Translations under genes and position numbers: made by a program
Assembly: GCA_004369045.1 (NCBI GenBank)
Contig: ML213504.1
Span: 1,459,508 to 1,523,507, forward strand
DNA length: 64,000 bases
Source: Heliocybe sulcata
Taxonomy: Eukaryota; Basidiomycota; Agaricomycetes; Gloeophyllales; Gloeophyllaceae
Direction of reading: 5' to 3'
Shown: piece by piece, positions 35,739-47,894 of the stretch
How positions within the stretch are numbered: position 1 is the stretch's first letter
Layout: each line of letters starts with the position of its first letter
The notes under the pieces: generated by a model
Told to the model about the DNA's origin: nothing
Databases searched by the model: none
Seen by the model: the letters and a program-made list of their open reading frames with translations, nothing else

Positions 35739-38700
35739 CTATCGGACTACAAGTATTTTTAGGGTGCCATCTTCACTGCAACACGCAAGTTGACTTTGCA
35801 TGCCTTCCATGACCGGTCGCCACGCCAGACGGTAAATATGGTCGATATGAGTGAGTCTAACATGAGATTATTAGGGCAAGCCATAGCATGACAGTAAGTA
35901 TAGCGATACCTTCGATCAATCGTGCACTCTAGCTGCCAGTCAGAGACGGATGTTGTCGCGTTCTTGTATATTGTGATCTCCCCGGTTTCGGTTCCAACGG
36001 CCAACCGTCGCCTGTCGAGGAACTCAGTACGTCCTTGGAGGAAGAAAAACAGTTCTCACTTTCGGTTTTCTTCAAGAGTAAATGCGACAGCGGTAGCAGC
36101 TTCTTTAGTCTTCAGAGTGGCCACTGATGACCATTTACGTCCTTCATCTTCTGGGTGCCAAATTCTGACCTGAAGGCGTATGTCAACCGCGTAAGCACAC
36201 CACAGCTATGATAGTCCGCCAGGACGCACCGTCTTGTCTCGGGAAGCGGTGGCGAAGACATCACCCTCGTGCGCCCATGCACAATCCCATATAATGCGAC
36301 CGTGACTCTTATCGGCAGCAACGGGCGCAAAACCTGTGCACGTGAGATACGTTATCCCATCCACAATCAATACTGTCCTCCTCACCAGAGTCAGGCTGCG
36401 CTTCGAACAAGCGCCATGAGCGGTCTCGCGAAACGGTGAGAATGTATCGGTCATCTGGACTGAACGCTATCCGAGTGACGGTCAGTGAATGGCCTCCCAA
36501 AGGCTGTCCAACCGGCTGCCATTGCTGCGTGTCGAACACTCGGACGACGGCGTGCTCGGCGGTCGTTGATTTGCAGGCTGTCGCGATCAGCTTCTTGTTG
36601 GTCGATGCTGCGAGAGATATCGACTGTACGAGCGTTCAGCATTACACAGTGTTTCCGAGTATTTGCTGGGGCAGGTACCTCGTAACCGTGGCCAAAGACT
36701 TTCTCGATCTCAGGCCACAGGGTCATTGATGAGAGTTCGGCCTCGAACGGCCTCCTGTGCACCGCATTCCAGTCGTAGGCTGTGCTGACGATGCTTGCAT
36801 CTTTTACAGCCTTGTTGGAAAGACCCAATGGAGGCACACTAGCTGCGGCTGGCCTTTCCGTCTACACCATCGTCAGATCCACGTCGGAAGCGAGCACGCG
36901 TGCGACACATACCTCATCCTCTGATGGCAGGTTTGCCACCTTCAAGCCAACAAGAGCATCTACGAACGTCTGAGGTGCCTCGAAGACGCGCACGACCTTC
37001 TCGTCTGCGATGCTCACGAAACGGAACGGATCCAGGGGGACGACGTCTATCAGATCGTAGCCGTGGACTTGCGGTCTCGCGAGCTCGTGCCAGACTGGAG
37101 TTGTATCTCCATCTTCAAGAGGCACGGGTCCATGGATACGCGTCGTCTGGTCAAGACTACATGCGTCGTCACTATCTCGCGCGCAGGTGAATAGGACGGT
37201 GTCCCCACCTAGTAGAGATGAGGTATTCACCACTAGGGCTCCACGCAATCCCTCTGACAGGTCCATTGTGGCCAGTCACAGCACCTACCTCTGCCCATAC
37301 CTCTTCATCGTTCGAGGACTCGGCAGCACACCTCCATCTTCTCCACCCGCCAGACCAGCCCCACGCCAACGCCTCCGCTCCACCTCGAGACCATAAGCCG
37401 CCAACAAAGCCTCCGAGCCTTTGTCCGCCCACATCGCCGAATCGCTGGCGGTTGATCCAGATGGCGGTAGAGTCACCTTGGGCGGTAGAGATGATCGTAG
37501 ATGGGGACCAGAGGATGAGGGAGGAGTCTGTGGAGGTGGAGAGGAGAGTGAGGTTGTCCTCGTTCGAGTTTGAGTTGATGGTGGGTCGCCAGGCAAGGGA
37601 GGTGATCCCTGCTTCGTGGCCGACTAGGAGGGCATCAAAGGTTATGGAGAATTGTTGGGTGCTGGTAGTAAATATAAGGACCGGTTAGATCCTTCTCAGA
37701 AGTGCACTTCCTACCTGCCCTCGCTCGATTTGACTGTCAGGATATGACGCTTCATGGATATCTGCCGTCCGCCCTCTTCGGCATCTCCAAGGGTGCCAAG
37801 CGAGCTCTCGAATGCGTCGAGCAGGTCGTCGCTCAAAGACGCATCTGCTGAATCTGTTGCTCTGGAGGTGTTCCGGCTATACATCTCGAACTTCCACAAT
37901 CTTATCGTGCTGTCTTGCGAACCAGATGCCAGTATCAATGATTGTCCTTCGGATTCGTACGAGTGGAAGTCCAAGCCCCGGACCCAGTCTTCATGGCCAG
38001 ACAGGATTGCAGACCTTACAAACTGGATTAATTAGATACGGAGTGTGGTCAACATGCATAAGGAGCGCTCACAGAGTCATCTGAACGCGTCCAGACTTGG
38101 ACATTTTTGTCTGTCCCGCCAATCGCGAGAACGGCGGCTACAACATACGGAGGATACAATTATGTAACGTCTGGAAATATGTATTAACGCGTACCTTGGG
38201 AATTGAGGAGAGTCGTTAGTCGGACAGAGAGGGGATATTTCCCGCGGAGATCAATCGTCTGGGCTTCCTTGAATTCTCCAGTGGAAGAATCGACTGAAGA
38301 TTTCAGATATTTAGGATTCGAGTAGAATTACCGCCTATCTTAGATATCTTACCGAGTGTCCATATTTTTACAGAACCGTCAGAGGATCCTGTCGCAAGCG
38401 TCCGATCGTGGTGGTGCAAACATGACAGGCCCTTGTCGTGGGCCCGAAAGCTATAGGCTGCTTTCCACTGAAACGAGCAGTGTCATTTTCGAGCTATAGT
38501 AACATTACATGTTCCAACCTTGCCTCATTGTCTTTGAGCTGCCAGCATCTCATGAAACCTCTGTCATCTCCGCTTAATAGCAGATCGTCCCGAGCGAAGT
38601 ACGTGCAGGTTACAAGTCCTTCGTGGCCAGGCAGGGTCTGGTACACTCCGCGACCAGTGGCATCCTGAGACAAACCTATTCAGGTACTTCTTCTTCATAG

Positions 38701-38844
38701 TCTGACTGGGACACGAACAGCGGTGTTCCAAAGCGCTACATATTTCGAGGATCCGAAGGCGGTGAGTGACGATGCAGATGAACTCCCGGCCTGAGAATAA
38801 CGGTTTACTGAAGCAGAGATGTATGCTGTAGAAACCTGAACCAT
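35739..38844 (-). CDS. ELP2: Elongator complex subunit 2 (twin WD40 propellers)
   Basis: ELP2 is the WD40 scaffold of Elongator, which modifies wobble uridines of tRNAs. The start at 38844 gives MVQVSTAYISASVNRYSQAG, the usual Elp2 opening, followed by SSKYVALWNT. Family-specific blocks in order are LPGHEGLVTCTYF, LASGSQDSTIRLWK, GLWSRGGAEALAWGW, TGHNGPVRGIAWSPSGEYLI, DQTTRIHGPV, WHELARPQVHGYDLIDVVP, SIADEKVVRVFEAP, LGLSNKAV, LWPEIEKVFGHGYE, GHSLTVTRIAFSPDDRYIL, SRDRSWRLFE, VGTETGEITIY and HIYRLAWRPVMEGMQ, ending at 35739. The many short introns were not all fixed. It is convergent with the pseudohelicase gene (243-bp gap) and divergent from the SDR gene. Confidence 0.93.
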
Positions 38845-39383
38845 TTAGATTGGAAACGGAAGGTTGCAGGACGATGGCTTTCGAACGCGGAGGGACCCTT
38901 CAGTGGAAGATCTTTTGACTTCGATTCGGACGGTTTCGACCTTCGTGTGGCTGTGCCTGCCACACGCTCCGTGTTGTTGAATATCCTGAACGCGCTCTCT
39001 GTTCTCTCTGTTCTCATGTCTTGACCACTACAGCGATCTGTAGCTTTTGAATTCTTGATACATATGCGAACTATTCATATAAGCAGAACAGTACAAGCTT
39101 TGCTGGACGACCCCTCGAGAAGATTGTATCACAGGACCCAATGCAAGTGTGCCATGCCCGTGAGGTCCGCACGCCATTTGCACGATACGAAACATGCCCC
39201 AATCTCCTTCGCCGCTCTTGGCACCTAGAATATCAATCTGTGCTATAGCTGCCATGAGCTTACACATGCACTTACGATAGCGCAATCCCATGACTAATGA
39301 GCGAAAGCTCCTTGCCTACATAAGTCCAAGGGCGAAGACACTCGCTGTGAACCCGCTAATCCGTGCCCAAGTACCAGATAGCG

Positions 39384-40751
39384 ATGTCTACCAAGACGAT
39401 TATTTTTCTCACCGGTGCTACGGGTAGGTCCTCACTATGCACGCTCCCATGGCTAGCATACTTATCGTGGGTCCCACAGGTTATATCGGCGGCACTATCT
39501 TGCAGCGTCTTCTCTCGCACCCGAAGGCAGACACTTTTGTCATCAATGCCCTTACCAGGGATCTGAATAAGGCTGCACAATTGAGCAGCTTGGGCGTCAA
39601 GACTGTGATAGGCTCCCATTCCGACCTGGACAAGCTCGAAGATTCGGCTGCTGAAGCGGACATCGTTATAACTGCTGTATGTCATGCACTGGGCCTAGTA
39701 TATGACTATCTAATGCACGGATTTGTAAGGCCGATTGCGATGATGTGTCTGCTGCCACAGCCATCTTAAGAGGCCAGAAGAAAAAGTTTCTCGAGACTGG
39801 CAAGGCACCGATCTTAATTCATACCGTATGTCCCGTTCCATCCGTTCATTCCTACTGGCGCTAGATGATAGACCTACACGATGTGTACTAGTCTGGGACA
39901 GGCGTCCTGGTCGACAACGCAAAGGGCATGTATGCGTCAGATGTGGTATACTCCGATACGGACATTTCCCTTATCGAAACCTTGAAGCCTTCTCAACCGC
40001 ACCGTCCTGTGGATATCCTGGTGTCTGAGGCTGGCGCTGAAGGTGCCGTCCCTTTCGCAAGAACTTGCTCACCAGATATTCTAACCAGTCGAGTCTCCCC
40101 AGGATATGTCAAGACGCATATCGTTCTCCCCTCTACTATATACGGCATCGCCCAAGGAAGCTTGTTTGATAAGGGCATATCCAACCCACAATCCGTCCAA
40201 GTTCCAGCACTCATCATCGGCGGCTGGAACAGGGGGCAAGGTGGGATGATCGGGCAAGGGAAGAACATCTGGCCCTGTGTCCACATCGAGGAAAGTAAGT
40301 AATCCACCCTTGTCTGAAGTCGCAGTTGATAACAATTGCAAAGTCGGCGATCTGTACATGGTATTATTTGATGCGCTCGTCTCGGGACAAACCATTCCCA
40401 ATGGCCGGGAAGGATTCTACTTCGGCGAAAGCGACCATTACTTGGTCTACGACCTGGCAAAGTCGATCTCCGTCGCCCTAGCAGAGCTGGGACATAGCAA
40501 GAGCGAGGAACCCATTCCGTTTACTGATGACGACCGACAGAAATACTTGGGCGGTGTATGTACCTTTTCCGTATTCTCGAGTAAGATGTTGACTTCTGTG
40601 GCAGAGATATGTCCTTGCCGGTAATTCGCGATGCAGAGCAGACCGAGCGCGCGCTCTCGGATGGAAGCCAAGCAAGACCACCAAGGATCTTCTGGCTAGT
40701 GTTAAGCCTGAGCTAAAGGCCTTGCTTGCTAGTGGTAGAATCAAGGAATAA
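39384..40751 (+). CDS. Atypical short-chain dehydrogenase/NmrA-like NAD(P)-binding protein
   Basis: A Rossmann-fold protein of the extended/atypical SDR group. The nucleotide-binding motif LTGATGYIGGTI is split by intron 39424-39479. It continues with the strand DIVITAADCDD, an SGTGVLVD turn, AEGYVKTHIVLPSTIYGI and VHIEEIGDLYMVLFDALVSG, and ends in PFTDDDRQKY and DRARALGWKPSKTTKDLLAS. I see no convincing Tyr-x-x-x-Lys active site, so it may be a redox sensor (NmrA/HSCARG-like) or a sugar epimerase relative. ATG 39384 was chosen because it leads straight into the first beta strand. Intron 40043-40102 is 60 nt, in frame and free of stops; it is spliced here to keep the family-typical GYVKT. A partial paralogue lies at 57026-57292. 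Confidence 0.85.
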
Positions 40752-41412
40752 ACATAAGGACTACGTAGTTGTCGCCGTGGTCATGTACCGGAAGAAGAAT
40801 AACCTTGGTCGCATGCTGCATGTCCGACTCCTTCCGCCAACGTCCTAGTGAAAACCCCTCGCGCAGGACTCTCCGTTCACGCTTATGAACTATGTCTAAT
40901 GGACAAAGCTCGTCTACAGTATAGACCCTGTGCGACACTGTCGAATATGAGATGGAGTTCCGACTTGCAAGTGTCTTTCTCGATGGATATGAAACGTACA
41001 CGCTGCCCAGAAGCCTTGCGCTGCTAGTGGATGGGCCATTTGATCTTGTGGAATACGCACCAAATATCGCTGGGTCAAAGCCTAGACGGACTAGTGTCAT
41101 TAGGGGACCAGCGTCCTCCTCCGAAGAGTTGTCTACGTTCAGACGTTTAATTCATTTGTACATGTTAACACTGATGTGCAACTCAGTACGTTCTACATTA
41201 TGCCAAGAGGCTGCTCGTCCGGGCTCTATTCGTATGATATATGCGACTGAAAATGCAAGACAACGGGGGAGTTAGATGATGATGCGGAGGATAAACGATG
41301 CGTTTCTCCAAGACGTTAAGGTTCGTGAGGTAAAAATGCGTAAGTAGGAGCACAAACAACAGAAAACCGCTGTACCACCCGGCGGCGAATCCAAACCAGA
41401 ACATGCGGGCAC
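40752..41412. other. Convergent spacer, SDR to MscS-like gene
   Basis: About 660 bp holding both 3' UTRs. A 107-codon open frame (40952-41275, plus) has no recognisable content, so it is not called. Confidence 0.4.
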
Positions 41413-44400
41413 CTAGCCATCGGCACCCATACTGCGGAGAACAGCCTTTTTGCTTCTGCTCTTGCGAGCCCGGAGATGCGAACGGTCCTTGAGGGGTGGC
41501 TTAAACCCAAGCGCGGGCTCCATATCTTGACCGTCTTGCTCTTGCTGCTCAACGGAGACTTCCATGACGGATCCGGGAAGGGGGGACGGCGGCGGTTGTT
41601 CTTCCTCTCCAGGGGTGAGCATCCCATAGTCTTGCGTGTCCTCATCGGCCCATACGATTGGTATAGGCGACGCGTGGCAGACAATGCCCAGTTGTCGGCA
41701 GTAGAATTGCACTGCAGCGTGGAACGTAGTTTTACGTTGCATGCGCATGCCCCAATCCTGTCGATGTTAATCAGTAACAATGACCGCCTACCATCGTCCA
41801 ACACACTCACTTGCCAGGTTCTACAAAGCAAGCACTTATCAACGTAGCCCAGGACACCAGAATGTGCATCACCTACCCATTATGACCGATACCAATAGTA
41901 ATCTCCAGGAATCTCTGGTAGTCGATATGCTGCAGCGTCACGGACGTACTCGGCTCGAACCACCGGTTCTCTTCAGTTTGCAACCACTCGTTCATGCACT
42001 TTTCAAGCTGATCAAGCTTTTCTAGTGGTGTGCGCCAAGCGACCTGCATTGTCAAGTTCTCGAATGTTTTCTGCGCAAAGTCAGCATTTGGTGGAGTGAA
42101 CCAGTGGGCAACTTACCCCACTGCGGCGAGCATTAATACTTCACATCATCGTCAGCTAATGTAAGGCAGACAGCGAAATCGAACAACGCACATGAACTTT
42201 TGGAACAGGAGACTGTTGAAATAGTACGTCTCCGTGCCGTCGGCTCTCGTGAAGACCGTCTGGGTGGGTAAGAAATACTCAATGGACGGTGATACCCAGC
42301 ATTCGTAGAGTACTCACAGCAAACAAGCCCATCTTCTTTACAACAAAGTTCTCATCTAGACGCAGACGTGAGTCGCTTAACCAGCGCCGATACAAACATC
42401 TGCATCACCATCAATAAAGCACCGATCTCCCGTATCAAACGGACTATCCCACCCGTCAGCACAAACTTCGCACAAACCACAAAAAGCCACAACGCACTGT
42501 GTCACAAACAAGAATATAACAGCATCAAACGCCGAACTCGCCGCATTCTTGAATATGAAACTCGCCCCAATAAACAGCGAATACAAACTCGTCAAGCTAT
42601 TCTCGACGTTCACGTTGAACACGCTCAGCGATATGAAGAACAATATCGCCATCGCAAAGAACAGCAAGATCTGGTCCAGCGTCTTGAGCGCGATGCCCAC
42701 GTCGCGCATACTGCGACTGAGCAGGCGGCGTTCCTTGTACACCTTCAGGAGTGTGGTTTTGAGCTCGGCGCGAGACAGGTCGCCGTTGTTGTCCTTGTCG
42801 AAGACCCGGAAGGCTTTCCGTGCTATCTCCGCGTCGTGGTGGAAAGCTGGCTCAAAGTCGGAAGGGACGAGGTACTGCCGACCGGGGACCTTGAACGTAG
42901 AGTATATCGAGCGCGCCAGCCTCTGATACTAGAGTCAGCGTGCGACCGCACTCGATGTATACAATACCCCCACCTTTGCTTCATGCGCCGAGTTCACATT
43001 CCACCCCAGCGCACCAAGACCCTCCTCCTTCCCCTTGATATTCCTGGCGTCATGTAACACCGCCTTCCCGAGCACCTTCGCAGCCTGCAGCACCACCGTG
43101 GCGTCCTCCTCAGCTGCTGGGGACCGTCCCCCCACAGAGCTCACGCGACTCGGAATATGCAGCCCGGGGGACGTGACCTTTTCGGGCGCAGTATTCACCG
43201 CGGTCGCAACAGGGGGGTATTGATGCCTCGTCCGCTCATTATCCGACACGGGGTGCGATATCGGCGTCGCAGGCTCCGAGTCCGCCATCGCAGGACTCCC
43301 ATACCTCAACAGCTGCCGCCGCGCCTTATCCTCCTGCTTCTTATCACCCTCGCCATCCCTATCCTTCTTCTTCTTCCACCCAAACCTCACACTCTGCTTC
43401 CCCTTCGGCTCGTCCTCATCGCTCCCCGCCGGACTCTCATGCAGCGGCTCGGGCGTCCCTACGCGCCTCCGCTCACCGTTCCCGCCGCGCCTCTGCTCAA
43501 AGTAGTGGTCCGCCCCGAACATCGCCGAGAGCATCGGTGTGCTGCGCGCGCTGCGGTGGCCCAAGTGGCTGCGCTTGGGCTTGTAGTTGCGGAGGACCTC
43601 GATGACCTTGAGAGCTTCTTTGAGCGAGTCGATGCGTTCCTGGTAGGCGGTGCGGTGGAACGAGAAGGCGATGGCGTGCGAGAGCATTTGTTGCGCGCAG
43701 ATGACGAGGGCGAAGAAGAATAGGAACTCGATCACTTGGTACAGCTGCGGTATGCAATGTCAAACATCGGACTGGGTTAAACGACGCATATACGCACCCT
43801 AGGAGTGTAGGATGCCCGGCTCGCACCTTCATCATCCGCATTGTACAACTTGTAGATCCCCTGGAACAGGATGACCCAACTCGCCCACCCACTGGCCGCA
43901 TAGAACAGCGGCTTAATCGTGTCCTTCACACTGTCGTACAGCTCGAGGTTGCTCTTGATCGTCTCTGATACATGTCCCCATGCAATCGAGATAGCGAGCG
44001 TAAGAACACTCGGGACCAAGTCCACGATAAAACCCAGGAACCAAGAGACCAACAGGTTCGAGGCGGCCCAGAAGAGCCATGCGGAGACGTTCTGGAGGAT
44101 ATATAGACGCTCGCTGGTTGGATGGGGTTTATACCAGAAGAAGATGAGGAGGATGGGCGGTGTGACCAAGAGTGCTGCGAGGAAGACTGAACCAAGGAGT
44201 GTCGAGAATAAGAGTGTGAATATTCTGTCATGAGATGTAGGTTAGCGCTGAAGTCAACTGCGCACGACCAGACCCCGGTGGCGGTACTCTGCTCGGTTAT
44301 GAAGAGGAAGGGCGAAGCTGATAGCTGCACCGCTTCTTAAAAGGATACTAATACGCGCGGACTACACACCTTTTGGGTCCCCAGCCCTTCCTTATTTTCC

Positions 44401-44944
44401 TCGTTCCCATTTTCGCTTCAAACTTGGCCTCTTCGTCGACCAAGTCTTCCTCCGCGCTCCAGTCGTAATTATCCTCGTCCTCGTATTCGTCCTCCGTCTC
44501 CGCTCGTGAAGGTGCTCTGCTGTGGCCCATAGTCTCATCAGTGTCGAACCTGGGGACGGTACTTCGATAACTCGGGGCGCGGCCGTCATGGTCACGTATG
44601 CCAAGGTCAGCATCGAGGTAATGCACCGAGAGTTTACGTTCAGCCTTGCTCTTCTCGGATGGCGGTGCAGACGCGGACTGCTCAGCTCCTTCCGGCGGTG
44701 TCTTCACATGCGAGCTGGACTCGGCGACTTCCGAGTGCTCCTTCGCGTCCATGCCTCCGCTTCCGTCAGGGCTGAATCTGTACGCGGGGACCGTCTGGGG
44801 GGCGTCCTGAACGACAACGTTGGGCGAGGAGGGCTCGCGACGGTACGGCGGGGAGGGGAGGTTGTACTGGTCGTCGTCGGTGTTGAAAAAGGACGAGTTA
44901 TGATGGTGCAGGGGGGGAGGAGGCTCCCGGCGGTCTCCCTTCAT
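41413..44944 (-). CDS. EF-hand mechanosensitive channel, MscS superfamily (Msy1/Msy2-like)
   Basis: A large fungal MscS channel resembling fission-yeast Msy1/Msy2, which control calcium and volume responses in internal membranes. It starts at 44944 (MKGDRREPPPPLHHHNSSF). A disordered acidic cytosolic N-terminus of about 190 residues is followed by several membrane segments (VFLAALLVTPPILLIFFWY, VSAWLFWAASNLLVSWFLGF, IEFLFFFALVICAQQML), a charged loop (residue runs KKKKDRDGEGDKKQEDKARR), and a canonical EF-hand, FDKDNNGDLSRAEL. The pore-lining segments follow (TLDQILLFFAMAILFFISLS), then the beta domain (PFDTGDRCFIDG, ENFVVKKMGLFATVFTR) and a soluble tail ending LRSMGADG. Introns are short and only partly fixed near the 3' end (42020-42360). 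Confidence 0.9.
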
Positions 44945-45863
44945 TGTATCACGCAGCCGCACCAAATTAACGGTTCTTGATTAACGGTGACGGTACAGGA
45001 TCGCTTCTCTTCACGTGGAGAGGCGGTATGCGAGTACAGGACCCGAGTACGAAACGCCGGCAGAAGACACTGCGCAGAGTACTGTGGTGAGTGTGGTAGA
45101 AAGCAGCAACCGTTATTAGACATAAACTATAAGGGGCCTCTCATATCGACGGCACGGACTCTGTTTTCCCTTACCGATCGTACTCGCTTTGACAGGAGCT
45201 TGGATGACCGGGCGGTCCGCCAAGGTCCAGCGGGGACCATCGGGCTCTTGGCGTGCGGGCAGCCGACCCGGTGTGTCAGAATACTCTCGACACCGGAGAT
45301 GTGTCGCCATTGCGAGAATTGTGCGTTGGCCGCCAGCGCGGCGACCAACAAGTGCATCCGTCCATGTTCATCTGTATCATCAGATTGAGAGGATGTCAAA
45401 CAACCTAACAAAGTTGCAACGCCACAGCCCTCTCCAGGTCCACCGTCTGGTCCACCGAAGTCCAATACCCGGGTACAGCTAAGGTACGAGCAACCTTCCC
45501 GCCCCACAGCGGAGAAAGACTCTTTCCATAATTTGCTCGGTCCCGCGGGCTCGGAAAACCCTGAAGTGTCGAGCTGCGTTGATGCGGCGGCTCGCTTAGC
45601 ATGTCTAAAGCATATCCTGAGCGCGACATATCATTCTGCACTTATCCTGCCTCATGTCAGCGCAGCACCTTGGAGACGGTCCCTTCTATGTCAAACAACC
45701 TTCCGCATCGGTGCCAGTACTCCATCCACTGACAGCTATGACGTCGGTCCCCTACCGCACCCATATAATCACACTTGGCGCGCACCCCAGATCTATACTT
45801 GGTTATCGCTCTCATACGACTCCTGCCTAATACTAATAATTATCAAATAACGAGCGTCAAACA
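44945..45863. promoter_or_regulatory. Divergent promoter region, MscS-like / coiled-coil gene
   Basis: About 920 bp between two divergent start codons. There is a TATAA at 45764-45768, about 100 bp upstream of ATG 45864, a plausible core promoter for the plus-strand gene. I see no coding feature. Confidence 0.4.
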
Positions 45864-46578
45864 ATGTCTACTGATCCGCAAGTCAAGACCATCGAGAAGA
45901 TCATCGCAAACGAGGAGAAGCAGGACGAGAAGAGTCTCAAGCATGCTATCAAGGACTTGAAGGCGGGCGAGAAGGCGGAGAGCAAGGCTCACAAGGTGCC
46001 ACATCTCTCCGCTACCTGCCCACCCATTCTCGGAGTACTGATGTTCGCGATGTAGATGGCCGACAAGGCGCAGCACGCGCTGGACAAGGTCACCCGCAAG
46101 GAGCACGACTCTGCGAAAGCTATCAATAAGGCGAAGGCGAACCACGAGAAGGCGCTTACAGATGTGCAGCAGACGCAGAAGACTATTGATGTGAGACTCC
46201 CCGCTTCTTTAAGTTTCATGATGTTTGATCGATATTTGCATGCGACACAGATTAAGCACCAGCGCGAGGCGAAGCTCGAGGAGGACGTTCGCAGGCAGCA
46301 GACGCTAGTTAATGAGCTGCAGCAGAAGAAGGATCAGAATGACGTGCGTCTGACTTGCCCGCTGGGTATCTTCGTAGAATGCACATCTGATCGCATTCGT
46401 TCTACAGCAAGCACGCGAGGCTCGCATCGCGCAACTGCACACGCACGGCGCCGCAGGTGCGGGAGCAGGTTCTATGACGACCTCGCCAGCGTCCATGACG
46501 GGACCATCAGCTGCAGAGGGTGGCCCCACCGCCGCAGCTACTCAGAGTGGTCCCACTGCCCCGGTTGAAACTGCGTAA
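45864..46578 (+). CDS. Small coiled-coil protein, paralogue A of an inverted pair
   Basis: A 176-residue, highly charged, Ala/Lys/Glu-rich protein predicted to be almost wholly coiled coil (KTIEKIIANEEKQDEKSLKH, ADKAQHALDKVTRKEHDSAK), with a flexible Gly/Ser/Thr tail ending PTAPVETA. It has four exons (132, 135, 93 and 171 nt), all phase 0, with introns 45996-46055, 46191-46250 and 46344-46407. It is clearly homologous to the minus-strand gene 46919-47622. Similar mushroom proteins are, from memory, labelled Ncp1-like DNA-binding proteins; I cannot confirm that function from sequence. Confidence 0.88.
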
Positions 46579-46918
46579 TAATGTAATGGAAGAAGTGACG
46601 TGCGCGGCGGGATGAGATTGGCATGTATGATTGTCAGTGTACGATTGTAACGGCCTTGTAATTCACGATTATATATCCTGCGTTCTTGATTGTATTCCAT
46701 TCCACCCGTGTAGAATAACCATTTCATACTGGCCTCACGCACGCGCATCAGACACTGCTCAGATGCTCTATCCGAGGATTACAATTTATGGGCCATATCG
46801 TAGCGTATAGCGCGGTAAAGATACATGGAAAAATACAACAGATAGACACAGATAGACAGAGTCGACAATACAAACTATTCAAGCATCAATAAAACGAATG
46901 TCTCCTCCTCCATGACGA

Positions 46919-47622
46919 TCACGCAGTCTCTACAGGAGCAGTCGGCGAAGCCTGCGTATGCCCAGGCGCCGTCATGCTCCCAGGAGACGCGGTCCGAGCC
47001 ATCGGCGCGCCGTTCTCCGAATTGAACGTCCCCGCCCGCGACCCCGCCGTCGGGCTATGAGTGTGCAGCTCAACCATCCGGGACTCGCGTTCCTCCTGTA
47101 AATTGCGTGTCAGAGGCCAGCGCCACTTCAGGACGATGAAGATGGGGCGTACGTGGTTCTGATCTCTCCGAGTGCGGACCTCGTCGAGCAATGTCTGCTT
47201 GCGCTCTTTGCTCTGGCCCATGGTCGCCTCATTCTGCTTCTTGATCTGCACCGTCGTGAGCATGCTTCGCGAGCAGGCAATATAAATAAGTAGAGGCCGT
47301 ACGTTCAACCGCTCCCGCGCCTGATCGACGTCCGTCTCGATTCGCTCATGGTTGTGCGCAGCGTTATTGAGCGCCTTGGCGGCGTCGTGCTCTTTGCGAA
47401 GTGCCTTATCCAGTTGATGGTGCGCTTTGTCCGTATCCTACAAACTCACTCGGTTAAAATTCCCTCTACAGGTATATAGGAGGAGATCAGTACGGTGTGA
47501 GACTTGGCAGCAGCCTTCGACGCGTTCTTCAAATCACTGATAGCATGGTTCAAATTCTTCTGATCCGTCTTCTCCTCCTGCTCGATCGCCTTCTCGATCT
47601 GCTTCACTTGTGGGTCCGGCAT
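46919..47622 (-). CDS. Small coiled-coil protein, paralogue B of an inverted pair
   Basis: A 177-residue paralogue of 45864-46578, transcribed towards it with 340 bp between the stop codons. It starts MPDPQVKQIEKAIEQEEKTD (A: MSTDPQVKTIEKIIANEEKQ) and ends PTAPVETA exactly as A does. Exons run 47622-47494, 47437-47303, 47245-47153 and 47095-46919 (129, 135, 93 and 177 nt), so the two middle exons have the same length as in A and every intron is phase 0. The coiled-coil core is conserved (HHQLDKALRKEHDAAKALNN) while the Ser/Thr tail has diverged. Its function is unknown, as for A. Confidence 0.88.
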
Positions 47623-47742
47623 ATTTCGTAAATTCCGTTGATAGAGGTCAAGAAGTAGTGAGAGGGTATCGCGTGGGGCAGGGTATTACAGCAGCTGGAG
47701 TCTCCTCTACGGCGCGGGAGGCATTTAAAGTGGCTCAACTGG

Positions 47743-47750
47743 TGACGTCA
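47743..47750. promoter_or_regulatory. CRE/ATF-type palindrome TGACGTCA
   Basis: A perfect 8-bp TGACGTCA lies in the 272-bp interval between the divergent coiled-coil gene B and the phosphopantetheinyl transferase gene. This is the consensus for CREB/ATF bZIP factors (Atf1/Sko1 in fungi). Its position between two start codons makes a real site plausible, but one match is weak evidence. Confidence 0.35.
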
Positions 47751-47894
47751 TGGGCGATGATACAATCGTCCGGGTGCAGTGAGGATCTCCGATCGAAGAA
47801 CACTGGTGGCGGTGCCTGTCACACTCCCAAGCGCGTGTCCGTCACAGCACGCCCGCGTCGGTCGCTCCCTGACCTGCGCCTCCTCTGTGGCGTG

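Noticed and set aside
40952-41275. 107-codon plus-strand open frame between the SDR and MscS-like genes
   Set aside because: It has no recognisable motif, no convincing splice partners, and lies where two 3' UTRs are expected.
41198-41404. Minus-strand open frame with a hydrophobic N-terminus
   Set aside because: It is just downstream of the MscS-like stop codon and begins in the 3' UTR; the hydrophobic run alone is not evidence for a gene.
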